Of a stretch of 64,000 bases of DNA, positions 54,990-63,935 are shown piece by piece. The notes under the pieces are model-generated. The model saw only the letters and a program-made list of their open reading frames with translations, had not been told where the DNA came from and did not search any database. Origin of the DNA: Sporolactobacillus shoreicorticis (GTDB taxonomy: Bacteria > Bacillota > Bacilli > Bacillales > Sporolactobacillaceae). The DNA lies in assembly GCF_024125445.1 (NCBI RefSeq), contig NZ_JAMXWM010000003.1, positions 186,001-250,000 on the forward strand, given 5' to 3'. Each line of letters begins with the position of its first letter. The stretch's first letter is position 1. The position numbers and the translations under genes were made by a program.

Positions 54990-55190
54990 TCACACCTTAA
55001 CAACGTTTGCTGCTTGGGGTCCACGGTTGCCTTCGACAACTTCGAATTCAACAGCTTGACCTTCGTCAAGTGTCTTGAATCCGTCCGTTTGGATCGCGCT
55101 GAAGTGCACGAATACGTCGTTTTCGCCTGGAACTTCGATGAAACCGAAGCCTTTGTCGCTGTTAAACCATTTAACTGTACCTGTTTTCAA
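54990..55190 (-). CDS. Cold-shock protein (CspB/CspA family)
   Basis: 66 residues. RNA-binding motifs RNP1 KGFGFIEV and RNP2 VFVHF are intact, with the usual WFNSDKGF start. An RNA chaperone that keeps transcripts single-stranded. The start codon is TTG at 55190 behind AGGAGG. A promoter about 160 bases upstream gives a long leader, typical for cold-inducible csp genes whose leader structure changes with temperature. Confidence 0.96.
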   Translation of the reverse strand: MKTGTVKWFNSDKGFGFIEVPGENDVFVHFSAIQTDGFKTLDEGQAVEFEVVEGNRGPQAANVVKV

Positions 55191-55352
55191 AAAGAAAACC
55201 TCCTAATAATAAGTGGATGTTCAATATACTTGAACGCACTTTAAAAAATTTAATATATGCGTATGTTTTATCCGGCGTACCTTATCCTTGCAGCTGCAGA
55301 TGTTCCATCATTCACCGACAAGGGTCTTCCCGCAAAAATAAAAAATTCACAT

Positions 55353-55382
55353 ATTATAAAAAGTATCAATAAAAAAGTACAA
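55353..55382 (-). promoter_or_regulatory. Probable promoter of the cold-shock gene
   Basis: Minus-strand TTGTAC (55377-55382), 18-base spacer, TATAAT (55353-55358). The transcript would carry a 5' leader of about 155 bases before the TTG start. Confidence 0.55.
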
Positions 55383-56038
55383 ACACATTGATAATCCTTT
55401 TATAACACGTGAATTATAAATGTTACCTTTTATCATACATACATAATCATAAAATTAGACCTAACAAAAAGAGCAAAAAACATCAATCGGCTTTTCCGAC
55501 GCCGAAACAACGAAAGCCCTACCTCTCTTCCATCCTTACGGTTCCTCTGACCGAGCCAGTATGATTCAGCGCAAGATCAATCTGCTTTTCATACAATCTG
55601 CTGCACAGTATTGACAAGAACACAAACTTCTATTCAAAAAAAACAAACAATCAGTAATTTTGTCATTCACATTAGGTCTATTTCAGTATAGATCTCAAAT
55701 GCGAAAATGTCAACTAATGAAAAAGCTGAACCCTCTATAGACGATCGACGAAGGCTTCAGCTGATTTATTTTTATTAATAACCCACAAAAACGTTCCTGT
55801 TTTTTTATACAGAACTTTTCACTTTCAGTATAATAATTTTATAAATCATGTTAAATATCCGTACTCATGTCAAATAAAAAATTGCTTTAATTAAGGACAC
55901 ATGCATCATAGGAACTCTGATTCATGATCAGAGAGTCAGCTTCAACAGATTCAGGGAAGAAAGTGGAAAACGTTGCAACGGTTAAATAAGCCTAACTGTC
56001 GGTGACTGGATCGTTTCATAAAAGAGGAATGAATTTTT
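55383..56038. other. Gene-poor A/T-rich region
   Basis: 656 bases without a supported gene. A terminator-like hairpin lies at 55720-55762 (AGCTGAA with TTCAGCT, T-rich on both strands) with no adjacent gene to serve, and an inverted repeat CTCTGA-TTCATGA-TCAGAG is at about 55916-55934. I looked for a double-glycine bacteriocin leader and found none. Confidence 0.4.
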
Positions 56039-56363
56039 ATGGATAAAAACAAGAAATTGAATCGGAAAAAGCAAGAAGATACCATTCTAGAAAAAGTCTA
56101 TAATCTTATCCTTGATAAACAAACACAAGAGGATGAACGCAATGAGTTAATTATTTTTAAAAATGAGGATGAAAAAAGCGAAGATTTTGAAAACGACTTA
56201 TGAGTTTAGCTGAAGGCTGCGGCAAATCGCACTTAAACGTCTAACCGTTCAGTCTAAGCTAAGTTCTCAGATTGGCGAATTTTATATGGACATTTCAACC
56301 ACAGGATTGTTTACAAGAAATCTGGGAAATGGACTTACTGCAATGGGCATATTTTTGCATTAA
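56039..56363 (+). pseudogene. Broken enterocin-A-type bacteriocin immunity gene
   Basis: The ATG at 56039 (after AGAGGAATGAATTTTT) reads 54 residues with TILEKVYNLILDKQTQEDER, the N-terminal pattern of EntA_Immun four-helix immunity proteins, and stops at 56201. In the next frame LMSLAEG continues, and in the third frame LRQIALKRLTVQSKLSSQIG runs to a TAA at 56361-56363 and ends GNGLTAMGIFLH. Joined, these give a continuous protein of about 107 residues, the family's size. Two single-base losses, near 56199 and 56216, explain the breaks. Such proteins sit at the inner membrane face and protect a producer from its pediocin-like bacteriocin. None is nearby. Confidence 0.7.
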
Positions 56364-56730
56364 AAACATTTTTCTAAGCCAAAACAATTTCAATTATTTT
56401 AACCGTTCTTGGTTAAAAATCTCCTCTGTATTTTACATACTTGAACATGGGATAATATAAAAAGCCGACAGGCGTCGATATTTTGTTAATGCATACAATT
56501 TTAAATTCTCTAAGGCAGCGTCTCTATCCGCGTAGTGAAGAATTCTTTTTTATGTTGAGCGAAAAATCCTTTTCATATTTGACGTTCAGATAATGAGCAG
56601 CTTTCCCCCTATCTTCATGGAATTTAGTTCTCCAAAAATGATTAAAAAACAGCCGTTTGCAAGACGACTGTTCGTTCAACCGGGCAGCAAATGCCCCCAT
56701 TTCCTTCCAGCATTTAAAAAATACAGGACA
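56364..56730. other. Intergenic region with a terminator for the DUF956 gene
   Basis: 367 bases. A minus-strand terminator at 56644-56671 (ACAGTCGT with ACGGCTGT, then TTTTTT) lies about 60 bases past the DUF956 stop. A plus-strand TTGAAC and TAATAT pair near 56440 is not well spaced. Nothing else is clear. Confidence 0.5.
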
Positions 56731-57114
56731 CTAATTACTTCTTTTTCGGCCAAACGAGGCTTTTAAACCACGCCTGACCACTTGAAAGAACGTCAATGAC
56801 CTGACCATTCGTTCCGGTTTTACGTAGTTACGTATCGCGCGCAAAGCCCGTTTCGGATGCTTAGATGAAAACGTGTATGTTCCGTTTTTCTTTGTTCGAA
56901 TGGCATAGCGGGGAATCCACTTTCCCTTAAACATTACGGAAGCAATAACATAATCGACTTCATCCCATGGGATTCGGATGTATTTCTGAGCATTTCGGTC
57001 GTTATAAAACTCAAATGCTTTGTCGCCAATCATGATTTTGCCGTAATCAGCTAAGCCTCCATAAGAAGTGGCATTGGTTACAAAATCGACTTTTGTATTC
57101 ATTGATTGAACCAT
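56731..57114 (-). CDS. DUF956 protein (mannose PTS-associated, ManO type)
   Basis: 127 residues. N-terminal VDFVTNATSYGGLADYGKIM and central YIRIPWDEVDYVIASVMFKG are the DUF956 signature; the C-terminal 40 residues are basic. DUF956 genes accompany mannose-class PTS operons in Firmicutes and have been linked to their regulation. The gene follows the IID gene after 218 bases that contain a terminator, so its expression may be lower or separate. AAAGGAAG precedes the ATG. Confidence 0.85.
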   Translation of the reverse strand: MVQSMNTKVDFVTNATSYGGLADYGKIMIGDKAFEFYNDRNAQKYIRIPWDEVDYVIASVMFKGKWIPRYAIRTKKNGTYTFSSKHPKRALRAIRNYVKPERMVRSLTFFQVVRRGLKASFGRKRSN

Positions 57115-57274
57115 TTTCTTTGCTTCACTTCCTTTCGTTTCACGTACCCATTATACTTTGTTCCCGTTAATTAAGCTTCAATTCAAAATTATTATTAAAA
57201 AACCTTGCTTCGCAAAATCCTGTTTTTAGCGAAGTCTTACTTGAACTTATACTAAACGCCTGTATGCTCATTAT

Positions 57275-57320
57275 ATAAAAATGCTCGGGCTTTAATTCGA
57301 TTTACAAAAATGCCCGAGCA
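57275..57320 (-). terminator. Terminator after the IID gene
   Basis: TGCTCGGGC (57282-57290) pairs with GCCCGAGCA (57311-57319); on the minus strand it is followed by TTTTTATAT. It separates the main PTS operon from the DUF956 gene. Confidence 0.8.
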
Positions 57321-57332
57321 AAAGGTTCACTG

Positions 57333-58244
57333 TTACATTAAGTGGATCAAATGGAAGACAACACCAATCACGAACAAACCAAGAATAATAATGATTGGAG
57401 AGACTTTCTTCTTAAGCAGCCACATACAGAAAAGTGTTAGCGCCAAGGCAGCTAGGCCGGGAATTAAGCTGTCCAAGTTGTTTTGCAACGTCGTAATCTT
57501 TTGTGCCTCTAATGAAAGACCGGCCGCTTGCTGCTCTAACGCTGTTTTAATTCCTTGCGCTCCTGACGGCAAATTACTCCAATCAATATAAGCGCCTTTA
57601 TCAAGTTTAACTGAAGATACAATTGGCGTGAATTTTATTGATACCCATCGATTAACTAACGAACCAAGGATGAACATACCAAGGATTGATGCACCTTTAG
57701 TAATATCTTGAAGTAATCCACCGGATAAGTCGTCAGTAATTTTAGAACCTGCTTTATAGCCGAATTCTTGTGTATACCACATGAATGCCATACGAATAAT
57801 ATTCCAGCCGACGAAATAAAGAATTGGGCCAAGTATGTTGCCGGTCATTGCAAGAGAAGCGGCTAGCGCACCCAGGATAGGCTTAACCGTGAACCAGAAA
57901 ACCGGATCACCAATACCTGCTAGCGGTCCCATCATACCGATTTTAACCCCTTGAATGGCAACGTCGTCAACCGGCGCACCGTTTGCACGTTCCTCTTCAA
58001 GCGCCAAAGTGACACCAATAATTGGTGAAGCCACATAGGGATGGGTATTAAAGAATTCCAGATGACGTTTCAGTGCTGCAGCACGATCTTCCTTAGATTT
58101 GTATAATTTTTTGATTGCGGGAATCATTGAATAGGCCCAGCCGCCGTTTTGCATCCGTTCATAGTTCCAGGAACCTTGAAGAAACGTTGAGCGCCACCAA
58201 ACAGAAATACGATCCTTTTTTGATAATCTCAATTCTTGTGTCAT
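57333..58244 (-). CDS. levG: Mannose-class PTS component IID
   Basis: 303 residues from the ATG at 58244 (MTQELRLSKKDRISVWWRST), after GAAGGAGGG. The conserved FLQGSWNYERMQNGGWAYSM and GPLAGIGDPVFWFTVKP blocks identify EIID of the mannose/fructose/sorbose family; it forms the membrane channel with IIC. A C-terminal membrane segment is at the very end. 19 bases after the IIC gene. Lev/Man naming is by family; the sugar is not known. Confidence 0.95.
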   Translation of the reverse strand: MTQELRLSKKDRISVWWRSTFLQGSWNYERMQNGGWAYSMIPAIKKLYKSKEDRAAALKRHLEFFNTHPYVASPIIGVTLALEEERANGAPVDDVAIQGVKIGMMGPLAGIGDPVFWFTVKPILGALAASLAMTGNILGPILYFVGWNIIRMAFMWYTQEFGYKAGSKITDDLSGGLLQDITKGASILGMFILGSLVNRWVSIKFTPIVSSVKLDKGAYIDWSNLPSGAQGIKTALEQQAAGLSLEAQKITTLQNNLDSLIPGLAALALTLFCMWLLKKKVSPIIIILGLFVIGVVFHLIHLM

Positions 58245-58263
58245 TTTTATGTCTCCCTCCTTC

Positions 58264-59070
58264 TTAGTAATTATCAATAATATCGCCTAACGGATCACCC
58301 GTATTTGTGCCTCCGCCTTTACCTGAACCGCCTTGTTTGGAAAGCGCCAAATAGATAAGTGCAAGTGCAACACCGATCGCACCAAGTCCGATCAATGTGA
58401 TTTGTGTCACCGTCGCGAGCACAAAACCAATTGCGAAGAATGGCCAGACTTCTTTTGTAGCCATCATGTTAATAACCATTGCATAACCAACAGCTACGAC
58501 CATGCCGCCGCCGATTGCTAAACCGTCTGTCAACCAAACCGGCATTGATGCAAGTAATCCTCTCACCGGACCGGCACCAATTGCTAAAATTAATGCCGCG
58601 GGGATGGCAATACGCAGCCCCTGCATACAGATTCCGGCAATTTGCCAAAACTCAACCTTTCTAAAGCTTCCTTCGTTAGCGGCCGCATCCATAAAGTGTA
58701 CAAATGCGGTTGCAATCGTACGGCAGATGATGGTTAATAATAAACCGGCAACAGCAAGCGGAACGGCAATCGCAATGGCAGAGGATACACCGGCATTGCC
58801 TTGCCCGCCAAGAACTAGAATAATTGCAGACGCAATGGATGCAAGCGCGGCATCAGGAGCTACCGCGGCACCGATATTTGCCCAACCCAGAGCAATCATC
58901 TGAAGCGTACCGCCAAGGATCAGACATGGGATCAAATTCCCCGTAACTAAGCCGATTAACGTACAGGCAATGACCGGTTGATGAAAATGAAATTCATCCA
59001 GGATTCCTTCCATGCCGGCCAGAAATGCGACGATAACGACTAATACTATTTGAATAATGTTTAAGTCCAT
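58264..59070 (-). CDS. levF: Mannose-class PTS component IIC
   Basis: 268 residues from the ATG at 59070 (MDLNIIQIVLVVIVAF), after GGAGGAACG. About eight hydrophobic segments; QPVIACTLIGLVTGNLIPCL and LGGTLQMIALGWANIGAAVA are hallmark EIIC-man blocks. Forms the sugar channel with IID. It is 35 bases after the IIAB gene. Confidence 0.95.
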   Translation of the reverse strand: MDLNIIQIVLVVIVAFLAGMEGILDEFHFHQPVIACTLIGLVTGNLIPCLILGGTLQMIALGWANIGAAVAPDAALASIASAIILVLGGQGNAGVSSAIAIAVPLAVAGLLLTIICRTIATAFVHFMDAAANEGSFRKVEFWQIAGICMQGLRIAIPAALILAIGAGPVRGLLASMPVWLTDGLAIGGGMVVAVGYAMVINMMATKEVWPFFAIGFVLATVTQITLIGLGAIGVALALIYLALSKQGGSGKGGGTNTGDPLGDIIDNY

Positions 59071-59105
59071 GATTATCGTTCCTCCGTTTCTTCTGATCAT
59101 TTAAA

Positions 59106-60077
59106 TTATCTTAATCGGTTTAACTCATCTTGAGCTTTCTTAATAATTTCGTCCATGTCACCCTTTGAATCATTTGGAACCTTACGTACATCGAAGGCCA
59201 AACCAATTTTCTTTAACTTATTAAAAGTATCAATATCATCTTGACTGAAGGCGAGCACTTTGTTCGGCTGCACTTTGCCCGGCGAGTGCGCCATCGAACC
59301 AACATTGATTGTCTTCAATGGAACGCCTCCTTCAACGGTTTTAAGGGCATCTTGTGGATTTTCAAAAAGAAGCAATGCGCGTTGACCGCCGAAGTGCTGA
59401 TCATCTTTCGCCAGCCTGATCATCTGATCAACAGGAACAACATGTGCTTTAACACCCGGCGGAGCTGCCTGTTGAATCAATTTCTTACGCAGATCATCCT
59501 TAGCTACGGCATCCGAAACAACAATGATCCGTGTCGGTTGCGTCGTCTTTGTCCAAGCGGTCGCTATTTGTCCGTGAAGCAGTCGGGAATCGATACGTGC
59601 TAACACGTATTTAAATGTACCTGGGGCACCTGCATTTATTTCTTGAGCCGGAGCTGCCGCAGTGCTTTCTTCCGGCATCAATTCCTCAGGTCTTATTTTG
59701 ACCCCTTCTTTAGCCGTCGCCAAAATATGTGCGGCAATCTCATGTGCCGTGTTCATTGATAAGCGTGAAGCGTACGCTTCAATCAGCATCGGCAGGTTCA
59801 TGCCGGCAACGATTGCCCATTTATCTTTGTGCGCTTCAAACAAGTTGTTGATCTGGTTGAATGGCGTGCCGCCCCAAAGATCGACTAAGAACAGCACTTC
59901 TTCCTGATCGTCTAAAGATGTAATTGCTTTTTCCAGCTTTGCCTTAACGTCGGCAGGGCCTTCGTTCGGCATTAAGGTAACCGTCTTGACATTCTCCTGT
60001 TCGCCAAAAATCATTGCGCCGGACTGGAGGATGCCTTCGGCAAAATTGCCGTGGCTTGCCAGGATCATACCTACCAT
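59106..60077 (-). CDS. Mannose-class PTS component IIAB
   Basis: 323 residues. Residues 1-135 are the IIA domain with phospho-His9 (LASHGNFA) and DLWGGTPFNQ; an Ala/Pro/Glu-rich linker (EESTAAAPAQE, about 136-148) leads to the IIB domain with phospho-His168 (RIDSRLLHGQ). Phosphate passes from HPr to His9, to His168, to the sugar. GAGGAGGTATGAAAC precedes the ATG. It carries its own IIB although a separate IIB gene lies just upstream. Confidence 0.95.
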   Translation of the reverse strand: MVGMILASHGNFAEGILQSGAMIFGEQENVKTVTLMPNEGPADVKAKLEKAITSLDDQEEVLFLVDLWGGTPFNQINNLFEAHKDKWAIVAGMNLPMLIEAYASRLSMNTAHEIAAHILATAKEGVKIRPEELMPEESTAAAPAQEINAGAPGTFKYVLARIDSRLLHGQIATAWTKTTQPTRIIVVSDAVAKDDLRKKLIQQAAPPGVKAHVVPVDQMIRLAKDDQHFGGQRALLLFENPQDALKTVEGGVPLKTINVGSMAHSPGKVQPNKVLAFSQDDIDTFNKLKKIGLAFDVRKVPNDSKGDMDEIIKKAQDELNRLR

Positions 60078-60252
60078 GTTTCATACCTCCTCGTATCATT
60101 TTTATTGCTTTAGCAGTACCGTCATCAATCATGTTATCGCTTCCAAAAAATTCAAAAAGCACAACGAATGGGTTTGCCGCCTTGAAACCTTCTCACCCCC
60201 TTTCCTATTTGGGAATGTGCGAATTACTAAAGAAGAGCAGTACTTCTAAAAA

Positions 60253-60762
60253 TCATTTGCTTCGCACCAAACCCTTTTCGGAAAGCGATTTCCAAAGATT
60301 TTTGGAACTGTCGTTAGAAACCTTGCGGACATCAAGCTTAATCCCACGATCATGAAACCATTTGAAAGCCTCCACATCGGCCGCATTAACAGCTATTGCA
60401 TCCGTAACCATTACCCGCGTATTGTCAAAACTTATCGCACCAATATTGATCGAATCAATCTTTATGCCGCTGCCCTCGACAACACGCCTTGCATCAACAG
60501 GATCCTCAACCAGAATCATCGGTTTTAAAACATCAAAACGCGGATCGTGATAGAGTCTTATCATTTTCTCCACCGTGATGACATTGGTACTAATCCCGGG
60601 AGGTGCCGCCTGTATAATCAATGTCTTGCGTGTCCGATCCTGCGCCACACGATCAGACACAATTAAGATACGATTAACCTTGACGGCTTTTGCCCAATTC
60701 GTGGTCACCTGCCCGTGTAACAGACGGCTGTCAATGCGCAATAAACGAACATCCATTGTCAT
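60253..60762 (-). CDS. levE: Additional mannose-class PTS component IIB
   Basis: 169 residues from the ATG at 60762 (MTMDVRLLRIDSR), behind GGTGG; an upstream open frame to 60831 lacks a site. Phospho-His16 is in RIDSRLLHGQ. First gene after the sigma-54 promoter. It is redundant with the IIB domain of IIAB; in this family an extra IIB can act in signalling to LevR or give a second sugar specificity. 175 bases separate it from IIAB. Confidence 0.93.
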   Translation of the reverse strand: MTMDVRLLRIDSRLLHGQVTTNWAKAVKVNRILIVSDRVAQDRTRKTLIIQAAPPGISTNVITVEKMIRLYHDPRFDVLKPMILVEDPVDARRVVEGSGIKIDSINIGAISFDNTRVMVTDAIAVNAADVEAFKWFHDRGIKLDVRKVSNDSSKNLWKSLSEKGLVRSK

Positions 60763-60862
60763 GTCCATCCACCAGCTTTGAATAAGTTGTAGCGTTTTCA
60801 TGATTTTGGTTCCAATCTTTGAAGATCCCAAACTTCTTAGAGAATACGCACACTACAATATA

Positions 60863-60878
60863 AGCAAATTACGTGCCA
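60863..60878 (-). promoter_or_regulatory. Sigma-54 (-24/-12) promoter of the PTS operon
   Basis: Minus-strand TGGCACGTAATTTGCT: TGGCAC (-24, 60873-60878), 5 bases, TTGCT (-12, 60863-60867). It fits the SigL/sigma-54 consensus exactly and lies about 100 bases upstream of the IIB gene, immediately downstream of the levR gene that encodes a sigma-54 activator. Confidence 0.92.
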
Positions 60879-60884
60879 ATTTTT

Positions 60885-60980
60885 GTGTATCACTTAAAAA
60901 AGCCGACATAATTGACTTTTTCGACCAAGTACAAAATAATTGATACATTTTAATTGTGTATCAATTATTTTGTGTATCGT
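60885..60980 (-). promoter_or_regulatory. Probable LevR upstream activating sites (GTGTATC repeats)
   Basis: Four copies of GTGTATC(A/G) or its complement: 60885-60893, 60939-60947 (inverted), 60956-60964 and 60972-60979. Two form an inverted repeat, ATTGATACA and TGTATCAAT, with a 9-base loop. They lie within 100 bases upstream of the sigma-54 promoter, partly inside the end of levR. The same motif recurs twice in front of levR. Confidence 0.7.
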
Positions 60981-63813
60981 TTTTTTCTTTTTCTGTATTA
61001 AATAATTCAACAATATAATACACTTCATTTTCGGAAAGTTTGATATTAAGTGTTTGATGCAGAATTTCCCCTGCCTGTTTAATGATCGGATACATTTCTC
61101 CCATTCTGACATGAGATAGTTTTTTTTCATCAACACTCATTTCCGAGCGTGTCAGATAACGCTCAAGTGCGCCCGCCATATGCATGATCAAACTGATTTT
61201 GAAGGCATTGGACATTTTAGTCCTGCAGCGCCGCTGAATAAAATCGCAATAATCCAACAATACGTTTACTATTTTTGCAGGATTAATAAATGTAAAGTAC
61301 TGCCCCAAATAATTCTGAATCATTTCCTTTGTTAACGATTGCGAATGATTCAGGGGATCTGCTTCACGCGCGGCATCATGGTTTAGTTCTTCGATCAGAC
61401 TGACAAAGTGCTCGCCTCCGCCCTGCAGTAAATTTTCTAAGGAAACAAACGGAACAGCAACATGGGGCTTCACAATACCGGTCGCGGCAACAATTTGATA
61501 GTTTTGCTGAATCTCAGCAATCTGGTCGTTCATCTTGACAAGCGAAACAGTGATCACTGTGATGTCATCAATTAGATTATCAATGAGTATCTTATCCAAC
61601 AGATCCTTAATTTTTCTAGCAGTTCCTTCGCCGGTTGAACAAATTGCAATAATTGCCTTCTCTCGTTGATCCGATCTTTTCAGAGCATTGTCTTTCTTTT
61701 TCTGCACCTTTTCGACCGTTCGCGAATAACCGTCAAATTCACGTAATTCCCGATACACCGTTTCAAGATCACTATCGATCAGCGCTGTTTTACGTGCGGC
61801 TTCCAGCACCATCGCTGTCGTCACCATATCGATCGTTTTGACATGAACATGCGTTTTCTCTGTCAGTTTACTGCTGAACGTGCTCAGAGATCCCATATCG
61901 ACCAGAAGCAAAACACCACTGCCCTGATCAATCTTTTTGACTTGTGCGGCAATGCCGTCCAAGGCAATTTTGGGACTCATCTCGAGCGGCATATCATAGG
62001 CAGCGATGTTATTCACAGACAACAGTTGTGTCACCACCTGCACCATTGAGGATGCGGTACTGTTCCCATGAGCAGCGACAACAATGCCGACTTTTCCGGT
62101 TTTAGGATCAGATTTTAGGGAGACTAAGAGGATTGCCATGTAGTAAACCTCAGATTCAGGGATAGGGAACCGATAATGCTCCTCAATCAACGTTTTCACA
62201 CGTTCGGCAATTTTGATTTCTGACGGATAATCGTGAAGCATTGAAATCAAATCCGCCGAAATCGTTCGCAATGGTTTTCCCGATTGCACCCGTTTAATGA
62301 AAGAACTGATGTGCAGACTCATCGCATAAATGAAATTATCTCTGACCGGATAATTCTCTTTTTCCTGAAGCTGCTGCTGAATTTGTTTGGTAATGTCAAT
62401 AACTTCCTGATCAACGATCTCATTCAGACCGCCGACTGTGTTTTCAAGTTTTCCCTGACGATAAAAAGATTTTAGATGCAGATTGATATCGGTCATAATG
62501 AAATTATTGATCGCCGCCTGATTCAGTCCTTCTTCCTTCAGCAGTGCGGCTTTGTCACCGATGATTTCATACAAGTTATACGGCAGTTCATAGCTGTCGA
62601 TGTCGGGAACACCGCGCTCGGCATCAGGCTTGATCACCATCGTCGCCTCCAGCAGGCGGCTCAGATTTCCCAGTTCCTTCCGGTCGCTTGCCAGGTTGGA
62701 CAGTCCGTCTTTAATATCAGGCGGCAGCCGGTTGAAAAACAAGGCAATTTCATTTTTATCATGCATGCTGTTCAAGAACCCTTGAGCACACACTAATTGA
62801 ATATTGGACTTCAATTGCCCGATGTTCCCGTATGTTACGCTTCCCAGCAAAGCTTGCACGACATCTTCGTTTAATCGAATATTTTTATGAATCCGATTTG
62901 CTTCAAGTGTTAATAATTGCTCCAATAATTTCAACTTTTCACGTGCACTTCTTTGGTTGAAGTCCGGAAGTTGAATAATTACGGGAATCCGGCGGACAAA
63001 TGTCTGCAGCAATGAGCTTTTCGGGTCTTCCGTCGTTGCGAACACCAGCCTGACGTCCGCATGATGCGTCTTGGCTGTTTCGCCTAAGCGGCTGTATGTA
63101 CCATGATCCATAAAATAAAAGATCATTTCTTGTCCCTCAGGTGGCAGGCGATGTACTTCATCAAGAAAAAGCATTCCGCCGTCAGCTTCCTGAATCAAAC
63201 CGTCCTTATCAGCGCTGGCACCAGTAAAAGCTCCTTTGACATAGCCAAAAAGATGCGACATTAACAACTGCGGATTATGCGCATAATCCGCACAATTGAA
63301 CGTAGTAAATCCTTTTTTAGAAATAATCTTCTTGTTCAATGCGAAATGGTACATTTTATGAGCGAAATAAGTCTTTCCTGATCCGGTCGGCCCAATGATC
63401 AGTGTATTCAGTCCGTGCGGCGGATAGAGTAATGCTGCTTTTGCCTGCTCAACTTGATTTTTCAGGCTGTCACGACTGCCGATCATATTTTCAAAAACAT
63501 CGATTTCGTGTTTATTTGCCGTATCTTTCTTTTTCACACGTTGGTCTTGAATTTGAGCGCTTCCCGCAAATCCGATGTTAGGCTTCTGCTGCACCTTCGT
63601 TTCCCGTTTCCCGGCTGCAGGATTCATGAGGTAGTGGACTGGTCGGCCATTTATTTTCTTAACGCGTCCCTCTCTGACAAGCTGATTTAACTCCTTGCTG
63701 ACGTTTGGGCGAAGTACACCGATCGCTTCGGATATCTCGCTGGTTGTAACCCCTTGAGGCTTATTTATTATGCATTTTTCCAGATAGGTTAAAACTTTTT
63801 CACGCCTTGTCAT
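60961..63813 (-). CDS. levR: Sigma-54-dependent PTS operon activator LevR
   Basis: 950 residues from the ATG at 63813 (MTRREKVLTYLEK), after AGAGGA; the frame to 63858 has no site. Order: winged helix (1-60), AAA+ sigma-54 activator domain with Walker A GPTGSGKT (141-148) and GAFTGA (194-199), first PRD (about 480-560, His501), EIIA-man-like domain with GIVVAAHGNS (His582), EIIB-like region, second PRD at the C-terminus (LIMHMAGALERYL). Phosphorylation by HPr and the PTS IIB on these His sites controls its activity, as in B. subtilis LevR (938 aa). Confidence 0.96.
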   Translation of the reverse strand: MTRREKVLTYLEKCIINKPQGVTTSEISEAIGVLRPNVSKELNQLVREGRVKKINGRPVHYLMNPAAGKRETKVQQKPNIGFAGSAQIQDQRVKKKDTANKHEIDVFENMIGSRDSLKNQVEQAKAALLYPPHGLNTLIIGPTGSGKTYFAHKMYHFALNKKIISKKGFTTFNCADYAHNPQLLMSHLFGYVKGAFTGASADKDGLIQEADGGMLFLDEVHRLPPEGQEMIFYFMDHGTYSRLGETAKTHHADVRLVFATTEDPKSSLLQTFVRRIPVIIQLPDFNQRSAREKLKLLEQLLTLEANRIHKNIRLNEDVVQALLGSVTYGNIGQLKSNIQLVCAQGFLNSMHDKNEIALFFNRLPPDIKDGLSNLASDRKELGNLSRLLEATMVIKPDAERGVPDIDSYELPYNLYEIIGDKAALLKEEGLNQAAINNFIMTDINLHLKSFYRQGKLENTVGGLNEIVDQEVIDITKQIQQQLQEKENYPVRDNFIYAMSLHISSFIKRVQSGKPLRTISADLISMLHDYPSEIKIAERVKTLIEEHYRFPIPESEVYYMAILLVSLKSDPKTGKVGIVVAAHGNSTASSMVQVVTQLLSVNNIAAYDMPLEMSPKIALDGIAAQVKKIDQGSGVLLLVDMGSLSTFSSKLTEKTHVHVKTIDMVTTAMVLEAARKTALIDSDLETVYRELREFDGYSRTVEKVQKKKDNALKRSDQREKAIIAICSTGEGTARKIKDLLDKILIDNLIDDITVITVSLVKMNDQIAEIQQNYQIVAATGIVKPHVAVPFVSLENLLQGGGEHFVSLIEELNHDAAREADPLNHSQSLTKEMIQNYLGQYFTFINPAKIVNVLLDYCDFIQRRCRTKMSNAFKISLIMHMAGALERYLTRSEMSVDEKKLSHVRMGEMYPIIKQAGEILHQTLNIKLSENEVYYIVELFNTEKEKNDTQNN

Positions 63814-63838
63814 GATACGTCCTCTTTTAAATTGTATT

Positions 63839-63882
63839 GTGTATCGCCAGTGTATCACAAGTTAAAATTGTAAGCGAGTTCA
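63839..63882 (-). promoter_or_regulatory. levR upstream region: cre box and two GTGTATC sites
   Basis: Plus-strand TGTAAGCGAGTTCA (63869-63882) fits the CcpA cre consensus with one mismatch. Two direct GTGTATC(A/G) copies at 63839-63846 and 63850-63858 repeat the presumed LevR motif and sit immediately upstream of the levR ribosome binding site, suggesting autoregulation plus catabolite repression. Confidence 0.6.
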
Positions 63883-63935
63883 TCGTTTTTAATACATAAA
63901 GCATTTCAACTGCCCCCTTAAATACTTACATATAC

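Noticed and set aside
56272-56460. 62-aa plus-strand ORF
   Set aside because: It is an alternative frame over the third segment of the broken immunity gene; no ribosome binding site or recognisable content.
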